Positions 7,766 to 13,502 of a stretch of DNA of 43,108 nucleotides are shown here, in pieces. This DNA is from a virus: positions 1 through 43,108 of the IMG/VR virus record IMGVR_UViG_3300032331_002702; one strand, written 5' to 3'. Both the position numbers and the translations under genes were made by a program. A model generated the notes under the pieces. The model saw only the letters and a list, made by a program, of their open reading frames with translations, was not told where the DNA came from and ran no database searches. The number at the start of each line of letters is the position of its first letter. Positions within the stretch are counted from its first letter, which is position 1.

Positions 7766-8059
7766 TTAGTTTTTTAATCCTACTTCACCACTTGCTATCC
7801 ATTCTTCAACTGTACAGTAATATTCAATATATGTTGTGTCTGTCCACGTTGACATGTTTTTATATACTTCTGTTTGGGTATAATGGTTCCACGCTGCGGT
7901 TGAATCATAACAGGGCATTTTGAAGAAATCCGTTGTGTATCCTGTTTTTCCTTTACTATCCTGATATTCATGTGTTGCTTTATACATAAATCCTGTTTCG
8001 TCTTTTCTACAAGCAACCATACTTACTATCACTGATGCGAACAATACTATCTTTTTCAT
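7766..8059 (-). CDS. Small lipoprotein of a three-member family
   Basis: 97 aa. MKKIVLFASVIVSMVACRK has a lipobox with Cys17. The mature part shares a plan with 8369-8647 and with the end of 8700-9581: YKATHEY near the acylated Cys, then an aromatic/Thr strand, an EVYKN...D(S/T) stretch and a closing IEYYCTVEEW. Anchored in the envelope by lipid; role unknown, exclusion of other phages is one possibility. Confidence 0.75.
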   Translation of the reverse strand: MKKIVLFASVIVSMVACRKDETGFMYKATHEYQDSKGKTGYTTDFFKMPCYDSTAAWNHYTQTEVYKNMSTWTDTTYIEYYCTVEEWIASGEVGLKN

Positions 8060-8077
8060 GTGCTTTTTTATTTATAG

Positions 8078-8109
8078 TAAATATATGTGCTACTATCTTG
8101 TAAGCCTAA
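8078..8109 (-). promoter_or_regulatory. Early-type promoter for 8059
   Basis: TTAGGCTTAC, 20-base gap, TATATTTA; the element and its surroundings are nearly identical to 7294-7325. Confidence 0.75.
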
Positions 8110-8116
8110 TTCAATC

Positions 8117-8317
8117 TTATTCCCAAGAACGTATCTCTGCTTTAGTTATGTATCCTGGTTGTTCGAAGCCGATCAAATCAACTGCCATTTCACCTGTTGG
8201 TTTACCATTGTAAGTGATCTGATAATTCGGATCCATACCCGAGATCATAATGTGGGCGATTAAATCACCTATCGATTTAAATTCAGCTGTGTAGTAAGAA
8301 CAATTTAATGAGTACAT
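8117..8317 (-). CDS. Unknown protein, 66 aa
   Basis: MYSLNCSYYTAEFKSIGDLI start and a compact mixed composition with GKPTGEMAVDLIGFEQPGY. No signal peptide or membrane segment. Lies between two lipoprotein genes under its own promoter. Not recognised. Confidence 0.65.
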   Translation of the reverse strand: MYSLNCSYYTAEFKSIGDLIAHIMISGMDPNYQITYNGKPTGEMAVDLIGFEQPGYITKAEIRSWE

Positions 8318-8340
8318 AATTTTCTGTTTTTAATTTTAAT

Positions 8341-8372
8341 TAAATATATGATGCCTGATCCTAGAAGCCTAT
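8341..8372 (-). promoter_or_regulatory. Early-type promoter for 8317
   Basis: ATAGGCTTCT ... TATATTTA; its TAG is the stop of 8369-8647. Confidence 0.65.
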
Positions 8373-8647
8373 CGACCCCATTCTGCTGATGTGCAAAAGT
8401 ATTCAATACAGAACGAGTCACACTTGGCGATATTATCCTTATAAGCATCAGTCTGTTTATAAAATTCTAGCGCGGCAACCGAATCCTTTTCATCCCTGAA
8501 GAAAAAGTTAGTGGTAATAGATCCTGATAAATCTCCTCCACTGTAAAGCTTATCCTTATCTATGAAAGAGGCTTTATAAACGTGTCCACTTTTTTTACAG
8601 GCAATCATACTCATAAAAATAGCTGTAACGACAAATAATTTTTTCAT
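8369..8647 (-). CDS. Small lipoprotein of the same family
   Basis: 92 aa. MKKLFVVTAIFMSMIACKK with lipobox Cys17. Mature part: VYKASF after the Cys, FFFRDEKDS in the middle, TDAYKD...CDSF and a closing CIEYFCTSAEWGR, matching the plan of its neighbours. Paralogue of 7766-8059 and of the C-terminal part of 8700-9581. Confidence 0.75.
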   Translation of the reverse strand: MKKLFVVTAIFMSMIACKKSGHVYKASFIDKDKLYSGGDLSGSITTNFFFRDEKDSVAALEFYKQTDAYKDNIAKCDSFCIEYFCTSAEWGR

Positions 8648-8671
8648 GTGTTATAATTTTTTAGTGTATGT

Positions 8672-8703
8672 TAAATATAGGTCGAAGGACCAGGTGAGCC
8701 TAT
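8672..8703 (-). promoter_or_regulatory. Early-type promoter for 8647
   Basis: ATAGGCTCAC ... TATATTTA; its TAG is the stop of 8700-9581. Confidence 0.65.
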
Positions 8704-8963
8704 CGATTTAGTGCCTTCCACTCCTTGCGAGTGCCCCAGTACCTGATTCTTATCGAATCGGCCTTAGATGATAAGGTCCTATAAACTGGCGTCTCATAGT
8801 ACCACTCCCAGTCGGTGGTATCTTTTTTAGACACAAGGACAAAATCCATATTCGCAAGCACACCTACGTTCTCTAGATCCTGGTAGTAGGTGACCTCGTA
8901 AACGTAGGGCGAGCAAGACATCAAACTTGAGGCCAGTACCACCAGAAGGAAAATCTTTTGCAC
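8700..8963 (-). CDS. Possible nested lipoprotein from internal GTG start
   Basis: Val207 of the 293-aa frame is encoded by GTG. Starting there gives MQKIFLLVVLASSLMSCSP, with the lipobox Cys at position 17, exactly as in the three other small lipoproteins of this window (5161, 7766, 8369). The resulting 87-aa protein would be a normal family member. Either it is made separately from an internal start, or the upstream gene has become fused in frame to a former lipoprotein gene. Confidence 0.45.
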   Translation of the reverse strand: MQKIFLLVVLASSLMSCSPYVYEVTYYQDLENVGVLANMDFVLVSKKDTTDWEWYYETPVYRTLSSKADSIRIRYWGTRKEWKALNR

Positions 8964-9581
8964 AGCGCTTTTAACTTTCGAACATAAGGTAAAGGACACT
9001 TCCTTACCTCCTACTGGCTCTATCTCACTTTCCTCAGGCTCAAAGTACCAGCGCTGGTTGTTGTAGTCGGCGACCTCATTTAGCGCGGCAAGTTCCCCGT
9101 AGGAAGTTTTTACGTGCTCGAAGACCTTACTGTAATCTACCTTTCCTTCCTCAAGCACACTACCTAAGAGGTCGGCGAACCAGAAGTTAGAGGCATTGAC
9201 TGTTCCTTGATCTGTAGACACTCCACAGTAGTCGGCCTCTTTAACCTCGCTGATAAACATCCCAGTGTAGAGGCCTTTTAGGCGGTGTCGTTTAACAAAT
9301 TGATCCGCGTTACACCAGATGAAAATACAGTGCTTGTCCCTCAAGAGTGACACTTGCTTTTCGCCTACCGCATACATCCCTTCGCCTATCCTGGAGAAGT
9401 TCAACAGGCCGTAAGGCGAACCATGTCCCATCATCAAAATCTGATCGTGCGCTCGAATTTCCTTCTCCAGGCGGCCTCTGGAAACATCTTTCGTTAAAAC
9501 AGTAGCATCTTTTATATTCTGGTAGATAGGGCGAAGGAAATCTGTTGATCGATCGTCGGGGTGAATGATAAGTGTCCTCAT
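8700..9581 (-). CDS. Clan CD (caspase/CHAT-like) protein fused to a lipoprotein
   Basis: 293 aa. Residues 1-180 have two strand-ending motifs of clan CD cysteine peptidases: ILMMGHGSP (His53) and CIFIWCNAD (Cys90), with YTGMFISEVKEADYC after them. This fits a caspase/CHAT-type His-Cys dyad and is not a known T4 gene. Residues 208-223 form a second hydrophobic segment ending SSLMSC, followed by a domain resembling the neighbouring lipoproteins (VYEVTYYQ...YYETPVYRTL...IRIRYWGTRKEW). The gene is visibly richer in G+C than its neighbours, a sign of recent transfer. Peptidase activity and targets are unknown. Confidence 0.65.
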   Translation of the reverse strand: MRTLIIHPDDRSTDFLRPIYQNIKDATVLTKDVSRGRLEKEIRAHDQILMMGHGSPYGLLNFSRIGEGMYAVGEKQVSLLRDKHCIFIWCNADQFVKRHRLKGLYTGMFISEVKEADYCGVSTDQGTVNASNFWFADLLGSVLEEGKVDYSKVFEHVKTSYGELAALNEVADYNNQRWYFEPEESEIEPVGGKEVSFTLCSKVKSAVQKIFLLVVLASSLMSCSPYVYEVTYYQDLENVGVLANMDFVLVSKKDTTDWEWYYETPVYRTLSSKADSIRIRYWGTRKEWKALNR

Positions 9582-9605
9582 ATGCTGTAATTTTTTACTA
9601 TATTC

Positions 9606-9637
9606 TAAATATAAGGTGAGGGACTTAGGGGCCCTAA
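9606..9637 (-). promoter_or_regulatory. Early-type promoter for 9581
   Basis: TTAGGGCCCC ... TATATTTA. The -33 box sits in the loop of the hairpin 9628-9646. Confidence 0.65.
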
Positions 9638-9646
9638 CCGGGCCCC
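9628..9646 (-). terminator. GC-rich hairpin inside the promoter element
   Basis: Perfect 7-bp stem GGGGCCC/GGGCCCC with a 5-base loop, 15 bases after stop 9661. Likely ends the 9661-9960 transcript, or at least folds at its 3' end. Confidence 0.6.
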
Positions 9647-9660
9647 TTCCCTTTACTTAA

Positions 9661-9960
9661 TTAACCTTTTACTAATTCAACCACATCTGAATTACTCTTC
9701 TTAGCTAACTCAATTTGGCGTTTTGAATTTGGATTTACAGGTCTCCCTTTAGCCAAAGCAATTCCACTATTTACTTTTTCATTTCTCTTAGCCAATACTT
9801 CTTGGCGCTTGGATCCCTCAATTACAGGTCGACCACGTTTCAATGTTCCGGCTTCTTTCTTTGCCAAACGTTGTTGAATTTTCATTTGTCGAGCACTGTT
9901 TGGATTTGCTGGACGTCCGATTTGTTTTGTTTCTGTTGTGTTTGCTTGTTCTTTTTTCAT
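9661..9960 (-). CDS. Tandem GRP-motif (AT-hook-like) basic protein
   Basis: 99 aa with GRP motifs at residues 15-17, 43-45 and 72-74 (IGRPANP, LKRGRPVIE, AKGRPVNP), each followed by SARQ/SKRQ. Same 28-29-residue period as 6654-7034, of which it is a shorter paralogue. Predicted to bind AT-rich DNA; role in packaging, silencing or protection of phage DNA is inference. Confidence 0.75.
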   Translation of the reverse strand: MKKEQANTTETKQIGRPANPNSARQMKIQQRLAKKEAGTLKRGRPVIEGSKRQEVLAKRNEKVNSGIALAKGRPVNPNSKRQIELAKKSNSDVVELVKG

Positions 9961-10008
9961 AACCTTTTTGTTTTTTAAGTGTGTAATTTATTTATTTTTT
10001 TAACATTC

Positions 10009-10040
10009 TAAATATATGTAACCGAATCCTGAAAGCCTAA
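10009..10040 (-). promoter_or_regulatory. Early-type promoter for 9960
   Basis: TTAGGCTTTC, 20-base gap, TATATTTA; 48 bases before ATG. Confidence 0.75.
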
Positions 10041-10068
10041 CCGACCCACCCTTCCTTTCTTTTGTGTT

Positions 10069-10314
10069 TTAATCTATTACTTCAAAGTAATCTTCATCGC
10101 CCTCATACTCCCACCACCCATCACTTTCTTCTCCTAACCATTTACCTTCAATACATTCAAAGAATTTATAATCATTATCTGTTCTTAATTCCCAAACATC
10201 ACCTACAACTAATAAGTGAGCAACACTTGATTCAAAGGTATCCTTATCAACCATACCTAAACCTGTTAAATCTTCAGTTACATAATAAGCATCTTTAATT
10301 ACTTTAATTTTCAT
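10069..10314 (-). CDS. Acidic small protein, 81 aa
   Basis: MKIKVIKDAYYVTEDLTGLG start; middle VGDVWELRTDNDYKFFECIE looks like an SH3-like beta barrel; the end is Glu/Asp/Trp-rich (GWWEYEGDEDYFEVID). No catalytic motif. Unknown. Confidence 0.7.
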   Translation of the reverse strand: MKIKVIKDAYYVTEDLTGLGMVDKDTFESSVAHLLVVGDVWELRTDNDYKFFECIEGKWLGEESDGWWEYEGDEDYFEVID

Positions 10315-10365
10315 AGTTGTGTTTTGTTTTTAATTATTATTTATTATTATTTATTTTTAACATTC

Positions 10366-10397
10366 TAAATATATGTTACTGAATCCTGTAATCCTAA
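10366..10397 (-). promoter_or_regulatory. Early-type promoter for 10314
   Basis: TTAGGATTAC, 20-base gap, TATATTTA; 51 bases before ATG. Confidence 0.75.
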
Positions 10398-10398
10398 C

Positions 10399-10560
10399 CT
10401 ACTCATCATATGTTTCAAAATCTTCAATTTCGTTTAATTGATCAATCATTGAATCTAAATCTTCATACATTTGATGTAAATCAATGTTATGAGCTTTATC
10501 AAGATTATCTACACATAAATCAGATGCTTTTTTTAATAAATCAATAAGTGTTTGTTTCAT
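10399..10560 (-). CDS. Small acidic helical protein, 53 aa
   Basis: MKQTLIDLLKKASDLCVDNL then an acidic helix ending EIEDFETYDE. Stop codon lies 1 base from the next promoter. Unknown. Confidence 0.6.
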   Translation of the reverse strand: MKQTLIDLLKKASDLCVDNLDKAHNIDLHQMYEDLDSMIDQLNEIEDFETYDE

Positions 10561-10584
10561 ATCTTATCTTTTTTCTTATTTCTC

Positions 10585-10616
10585 TAAATATAAGTTGGAT
10601 TACCCTGTATGCCTAA
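10585..10616 (-). promoter_or_regulatory. Early-type promoter for 10560
   Basis: TTAGGCATAC, 20-base gap, TATATTTA; identical to 10819-10850 over the 32 bases. Confidence 0.75.
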
Positions 10617-10814
10617 CTAATCCCAACTCTCCAACTTACACTCAATATCTAAATTCATCACATCAAAAAATTCCTCAATATCACTCTTTAAATCCTTACT
10701 TTCTCTACTCGCCATCCACTCATCAAATGTGGCCTCTATTTCAGCATACATTTCCTTGGTAATGCGTCCGCTAAACATAGCTTTACAATTCTTTTTTATC
10801 AATTTATTTTTCAT
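10617..10814 (-). CDS. Small protein, 65 aa
   Basis: MKNKLIKKNCKAMFSGRITK start, acidic helical end (SDIEEFFDVMNLDIECKLES). ATG is only 4 bases from the -7 box, implying a very short or absent leader. Unknown. Confidence 0.65.
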   Translation of the reverse strand: MKNKLIKKNCKAMFSGRITKEMYAEIEATFDEWMASRESKDLKSDIEEFFDVMNLDIECKLESWD

Positions 10815-10818
10815 ACTC

Positions 10819-10850
10819 TAAATATAAGTTGGATTACCCTGTATGCCTAA
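10819..10850 (-). promoter_or_regulatory. Early-type promoter for 10814
   Basis: Exact duplicate of the element at 10585-10616. Confidence 0.75.
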
Positions 10851-10860
10851 CCTAGCCTTA

Positions 10861-10880
10861 AAAATGTGAAACAACATTTT
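10861..10880 (-). other. AT-rich stem-loop
   Basis: AAAATGT/ACATTTT perfect 7-bp stem with 6-base loop, directly after the GC-rich terminator 10888-10913. Confidence 0.45.
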
Positions 10881-10887
10881 AAAAAGC

Positions 10888-10913
10888 GGAGAGCGCCCAC
10901 AACAGCGCCCTCC
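10888..10913 (-). terminator. Intrinsic terminator after the tRNA pair
   Basis: GGAG-GCGC stem (coding strand GGAGGGCGC ... GCGCTCTCC) followed by GCTTTTT. Placed about 50 bases downstream of the tRNA-like gene, so it probably ends the tRNA transcript. Confidence 0.65.
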
Positions 10914-10960
10914 TAAAACACACACATGAAAATTCTTAATCGCATTACCTTGACAGGTTG

Positions 10961-11065
10961 TAGTCAGGACAGGAATCGAACCTGTATGTGTAACTTTCTT
11001 GGCCCTTCCCCAATGGCACACTATCCACTCGTTAATTTAGCGTCTACCAATTCCGCCACCTGACT
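10961..11065 (-). tRNA. Unusual tRNA-like gene with an oversized core
   Basis: A 7-bp acceptor (AGTCAGG/CCTGACT), Leu-type D arm (GCGGAATTGGTAGACGC) and a perfect T arm (ACAGG-TTCGATT-CCTGT) are clear. Between D and T arms are 54 bases, about 20 more than a class II tRNA needs, and I cannot fold a normal anticodon arm. It may carry a small insertion or be degenerate; no anticodon is assigned. Confidence 0.5.
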
Positions 11066-11071
11066 ATTTAG

Positions 11072-11156
11072 TACTCGGGGCGGGAATTGAACCCGCACCA
11101 CCTCATCGGTGAAGGGATTTTAAGTCCCTCGTGTATACCAGTTTCACCACCCGAGC
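11072..11156 (-). tRNA. tRNA-Leu (anticodon TAA)
   Basis: 85 nt. Acceptor GCTCGGG/CCCGAGT, D arm GGTGAAACTGGTATACAC, anticodon stem-loop GGGACTTAAAATCCC with TAA, a long class II variable arm (TTCACCGATGAGGTGG) and T arm GCGGG-TTCAATT-CCCGC. No encoded CCA. Reads UUA codons, the commonest Leu codon in this AT-rich genome. Confidence 0.9.
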
Positions 11157-11163
11157 ATATATA

Positions 11164-11373
11164 TTAGTTTACGTTCACTTTAAACATGCCAATTTCCTTT
11201 GAATCAAAGTGTTGGAGTGTTTGTACTACTGTTACTGTGGCTTGTTCATCACCTAACATACTTGTAAGAACATCCATTAACAGTTCTGGATCTACTTGTG
11301 TGATGTTTAATACTAGGTTTAAATCATAGCCCTGAGCTATCATGTCAATTGCTGCTTTGAGTTGCTTGTTCAT
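11164..11373 (-). CDS. Small protein, 69 aa
   Basis: MNKQLKAAIDMIAQGYDLNL start; helical first half resembling a short ligand- or DNA-binding helical bundle (NITQVDPELLMDVLTSML). Starts from its own promoter; stops 7 bases before the tRNA-Leu gene, so tRNAs may be co-transcribed. Unknown. Confidence 0.65.
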   Translation of the reverse strand: MNKQLKAAIDMIAQGYDLNLVLNITQVDPELLMDVLTSMLGDEQATVTVVQTLQHFDSKEIGMFKVNVN

Positions 11374-11393
11374 AACCTTTTTTTCTTATAAAA

Positions 11394-11425
11394 TAAATAT
11401 ATGAAGGCGAATTTTGAAAGCCAAA
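11394..11425 (-). promoter_or_regulatory. Early-type promoter for 11373 (TTTG form)
   Basis: TTTGGCTTTC, 20-base gap, TATATTTA; GGC/GCC ends could pair. Confidence 0.75.
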
Positions 11426-11427
11426 TC

Positions 11428-11631
11428 TTAAGCTGAAAGAATTTCTTGAATTTCCTTTGAAACTGACTCTGGCATTACAGTCCCTGAAGTTTCATAACAC
11501 CATATCAATTGTTTAGCTAGGCTCTTTTTTTCCCGTTCAGATAACTCACTGTACTTAATAAAGCCCATGATTGTTCCTGTCATGTAACCGCCTAACCTGC
11601 TTTGTTTTATTAACTCTTCGTGTGTGTTCAT
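11428..11631 (-). CDS. Small protein, 67 aa
   Basis: MNTHEELIKQSRLGGYMTGT start, helical, with LSEREKKSLAKQLIWCYETS in the middle. No domain recognised. Confidence 0.65.
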   Translation of the reverse strand: MNTHEELIKQSRLGGYMTGTIMGFIKYSELSEREKKSLAKQLIWCYETSGTVMPESVSKEIQEILSA

Positions 11632-11656
11632 AATTTTTATTTTTTTTCTTGTATTT

Positions 11657-11688
11657 TAAATATATGAAGGCGAACTTAGTAAGCCAAA
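11657..11688 (-). promoter_or_regulatory. Early-type promoter for 11631 (TTTG form)
   Basis: TTTGGCTTAC, 20-base gap, TATATTTA; sister of 11394-11425. Confidence 0.75.
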
Positions 11689-11859
11689 TAGTTGGTATAT
11701 CCTTATATCTCTTGTATAGGGGAGAAAGGGGCGGGAGCGCAACGGGAGGGTTACCTCCCCACCATTTTTCTATCACCCATTCATCTCCACACCTGTCACA
11801 TACGATACTTATATACACATCTACCTACATCGCTATATGACATTGGTGACCCGTACTTG
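11689..11859. other. Non-coding spacer with GC-rich hairpin
   Basis: About 170 bases without a supported ATG gene. Contains GGGAGG-GTTA-CCTCCC (11744-11759) next to a G-rich run at 11718-11738. Not explained by neighbouring genes. Confidence 0.5.
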
Positions 11860-11864
11860 TCACC
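11845..11864 (-). terminator. Stem-loop overlapping a stop codon
   Basis: Perfect GGTGAC/GTCACC stem with 8-base loop; the TGA stop of 11860-12075 lies in the first arm. No T-run on the coding strand, so termination is uncertain. Confidence 0.45.
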
Positions 11865-12075
11865 CATTTTTTTCCATCTCATCCACTTTATTTTGAATCT
11901 GTTCCATTAGAATTGGATCACTTATTTCATATCCATTTTTGGATCTCAATGTACAATCAATCACTTTACCTTTCTCATTCAACCATTCTTTATAGAACAC
12001 CACCTCATCTGTTTCAAGTTGAAATCGATATTCTGCCTCTATCACTGTTGATTTACTTGTGAATAATAGTTCCAT
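11860..12075 (-). CDS. Small protein, 71 aa
   Basis: MELLFTSKSTVIEAEYRFQL start, beta-rich first half (YKEWLNEKGKVIDCTLRSK) and helical end. Own promoter. Unknown. Confidence 0.65.
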   Translation of the reverse strand: MELLFTSKSTVIEAEYRFQLETDEVVFYKEWLNEKGKVIDCTLRSKNGYEISDPILMEQIQNKVDEMEKNG

Positions 12076-12100
12076 ATGTTTGTGTTTTTTTTATTTGAAG

Positions 12101-12132
12101 TAAATATATGTTAATCTACCCAGTAATCCTAA
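12101..12132 (-). promoter_or_regulatory. Early-type promoter for 12075
   Basis: TTAGGATTAC, 20-base gap, TATATTTA. Confidence 0.75.
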
Positions 12133-12137
12133 CTTAT

Positions 12138-12374
12138 TTATTCATTAAAGTGAATAGTAACACACTTCGTTGTACTACAACTCCAATCCTGTTTCCAATC
12201 ATAGTCATTCACATTCAAACTTACATCTTGTTTCAATATAAATTTCTTCAATTCATCTTGACTCACACCGTATATTTTTACCCGTCGTGTTCCACTACGG
12301 TATTTGTCGTTGAAGAAACCAAATTGATTTCCAAATTCTTTTCTTAATTTTGGTCTTAGTTCTGTCCAGTTCAT
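12138..12374 (-). CDS. Small basic protein, 78 aa
   Basis: MNWTELRPKLRKEFGNQFGF start, basic centre (YRSGTRRVKIYGVSQDELKK). No domain recognised. Confidence 0.65.
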   Translation of the reverse strand: MNWTELRPKLRKEFGNQFGFFNDKYRSGTRRVKIYGVSQDELKKFILKQDVSLNVNDYDWKQDWSCSTTKCVTIHFNE

Positions 12375-12400
12375 ATGTTTTATGTGTTATTTATTTATTC

Positions 12401-12432
12401 TGAATATATGTTCTCTTGTTCTGTTTTCCTAG
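12401..12432 (-). promoter_or_regulatory. Early-type promoter for 12374, diverged
   Basis: CTAGGAAAAC ... TATATTCA, 20-base gap. Confidence 0.55.
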
Positions 12433-12445
12433 CCCTCTTATTCCC

Positions 12446-12733
12446 CTAACAATCAATTCTAATCACATAACACTCAATTCCACCCTCATCTTCATCGTCT
12501 TCATCATTCTCGTCCTCGTTATTCTCATCATACTCATCTTCGTCCATGTCATCTTCATCTTCAAAATAATCAATCAATCCATTTTCTTCACTTGGGTATA
12601 TGACACTTTCATCTATGGAATTTTCATCCACAACCATCCCATAATCCCATCCTGTTGGATCTGTTGCAATAATTACCAGTTCTTTTTCTTGATCTAATGT
12701 TTCAAGATGTTTAATTAAGTCTTTGATTTTCAT
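12446..12733 (-). CDS. Acidic protein with Asp/Glu tract, 95 aa
   Basis: The N-terminal half (MKIKDLIKHLETLDQEKELV, then IIATDPTGWDYGM) resembles small phage proteins that begin with a short helix and a strand. Residues about 57-84 are almost pure Asp/Glu/Asn, followed by a final strand. Such acidic tracts can mimic DNA, as in some anti-restriction proteins, but here that is speculation. Confidence 0.65.
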   Translation of the reverse strand: MKIKDLIKHLETLDQEKELVIIATDPTGWDYGMVVDENSIDESVIYPSEENGLIDYFEDEDDMDEDEYDENNEDENDEDDEDEGGIECYVIRIDC

Positions 12734-12757
12734 GTTTATGTGCTTTTTAATTTGAAG

Positions 12758-12789
12758 TAAATATATGTTATTTTGTTTTGGAAGCCAAT
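12758..12789 (-). promoter_or_regulatory. Early-type promoter for 12733
   Basis: ATTGGCTTCC, 20-base gap, TATATTTA. Confidence 0.7.
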
Positions 12790-12917
12790 TTCTTTAGCTC
12801 TTTAATTTTCTCCATAATATCATCCCATAAATCATACTGATCATCAGTCATATCATATTCATTGACTAATGTTTTGATGTATTTTGATAGTTCTGTGAAT
12901 TGTGTTTCTTTGTTCAT
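12768..12917 (-). CDS. Small helical protein, 49 aa
   Basis: MNKETQFTELSKYIKTLVNE start, acidic, helical. I chose ATG 12917 because the longer frame upstream runs through the promoter 12942-12973. The 3' end of this gene overlaps the next promoter spacer. Unknown. Confidence 0.6.
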   Translation of the reverse strand: MNKETQFTELSKYIKTLVNEYDMTDDQYDLWDDIMEKIKELKKLASKTK

Positions 12918-12941
12918 ATGTTTATATTTTTTTATTTGAAG

Positions 12942-12973
12942 TAAATATATGTTAAAAGATTTAGGGGGCCTAA
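12942..12973 (-). promoter_or_regulatory. Early-type promoter for 12917
   Basis: TTAGGCCCCC, 20-base gap, TATATTTA. Confidence 0.7.
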
Positions 12974-12975
12974 AA

Positions 12976-13230
12976 TTAGTACCCCCACTCATCTTCTTCT
13001 ATTTCTTCTACTTCATTATCGTACCAATCATAATCGTAATCTACTGGTTCGCAATGATCCAAAAGCGTAGCTAACAGTTCATCATAATCACCACCCATAC
13101 ATTTATTGATTACTGAGTCAATTTCTTCTTTGCTCCATCCTTCACGGCGTGCTTGTTTTTGGAATGCTCCCATCAAGCTAAATGCGTTACCATCTAGTCC
13201 TACTAAATCAAGTTTAATTGTCTTTTTCAT
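12976..13230 (-). CDS. Conserved phage protein with DGNAF motif (paralogue 1)
   Basis: 84 aa from ATG 13230. LDLVGLDGNAFSLMGAFQKQ followed by ARREGWSKEEID and GDYDELLATLLDHCE: a pattern I recall from small conserved phage proteins of unknown function. Acidic C-terminus (VEEIEEDEWGY). Nearly the same protein is encoded at 15539-15793. The frame could extend to a TTG at 13251 but that would overlap the preceding gene. Confidence 0.75.
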   Translation of the reverse strand: MKKTIKLDLVGLDGNAFSLMGAFQKQARREGWSKEEIDSVINKCMGGDYDELLATLLDHCEPVDYDYDWYDNEVEEIEEDEWGY

Positions 13231-13243
13231 ATGTTGTTTTGTT

Positions 13244-13447
13244 TTATGCAATATGGTTTGCTACGAATCCTTGAATATCATTTACGTTGTAATACTTTTT
13301 AATGGCTGTTGCGATTTCATTAGTAATGAATCCATTAGCAATATCAAATGCCTCAGCGTCTCCAATACCACCCATTTCAGCTGCCATTTCAGCTGCTCCT
13401 ATTTGCAAGTCTCGTAATTGTTCATCTAATTGTGCTTTTGTCATCAT
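13244..13447 (-). CDS. Small Ala/Glu-rich protein, 67 aa
   Basis: MMTKAQLDEQLRDLQIGAAE start, helical, with EAFDIANGFITNEIATAIKK. Own promoter; next gene follows after 13 bases, so the two are likely one transcript. Unknown. Confidence 0.65.
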   Translation of the reverse strand: MMTKAQLDEQLRDLQIGAAEMAAEMGGIGDAEAFDIANGFITNEIATAIKKYYNVNDIQGFVANHIA

Positions 13448-13470
13448 AACCTTTATTTTTTTGTTTAGAT

Positions 13471-13502
13471 TAAATATATGTCTTAAGATCTTGAGAGCCT
13501 AT
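13471..13502 (-). promoter_or_regulatory. Early-type promoter for 13447
   Basis: ATAGGCTCTC ... TATATTTA; its TAG ends 13499-13690. Confidence 0.65.

Noticed and set aside
7795-8016. Minus-strand frame overlapping the lipoprotein gene 7766-8059
   Set aside because: Out of frame with a clear signal peptide and lipobox; shadow frame.
10062-10298. Plus-strand frames such as this one, opposite real minus-strand genes (also 12416-12697, 13106-13565, 17798-18157 and 26777-27130)
   Set aside because: They are mirror frames of well-supported genes, with no promoter or spacing of their own.
10818-11021. A 67-codon frame across the tRNA-like gene
   Set aside because: It covers a terminator and the tRNA-like gene; it has no sensible composition.
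11555-11818. An 87-codon frame with a CDRCG start, crossing a promoter and gene 11428-11631
   Set aside because: It starts at GTG, has no ATG in frame, runs through the promoter at 11657-11688 and overlaps a better gene; its first 45 residues might be a fragment but cannot be supported.
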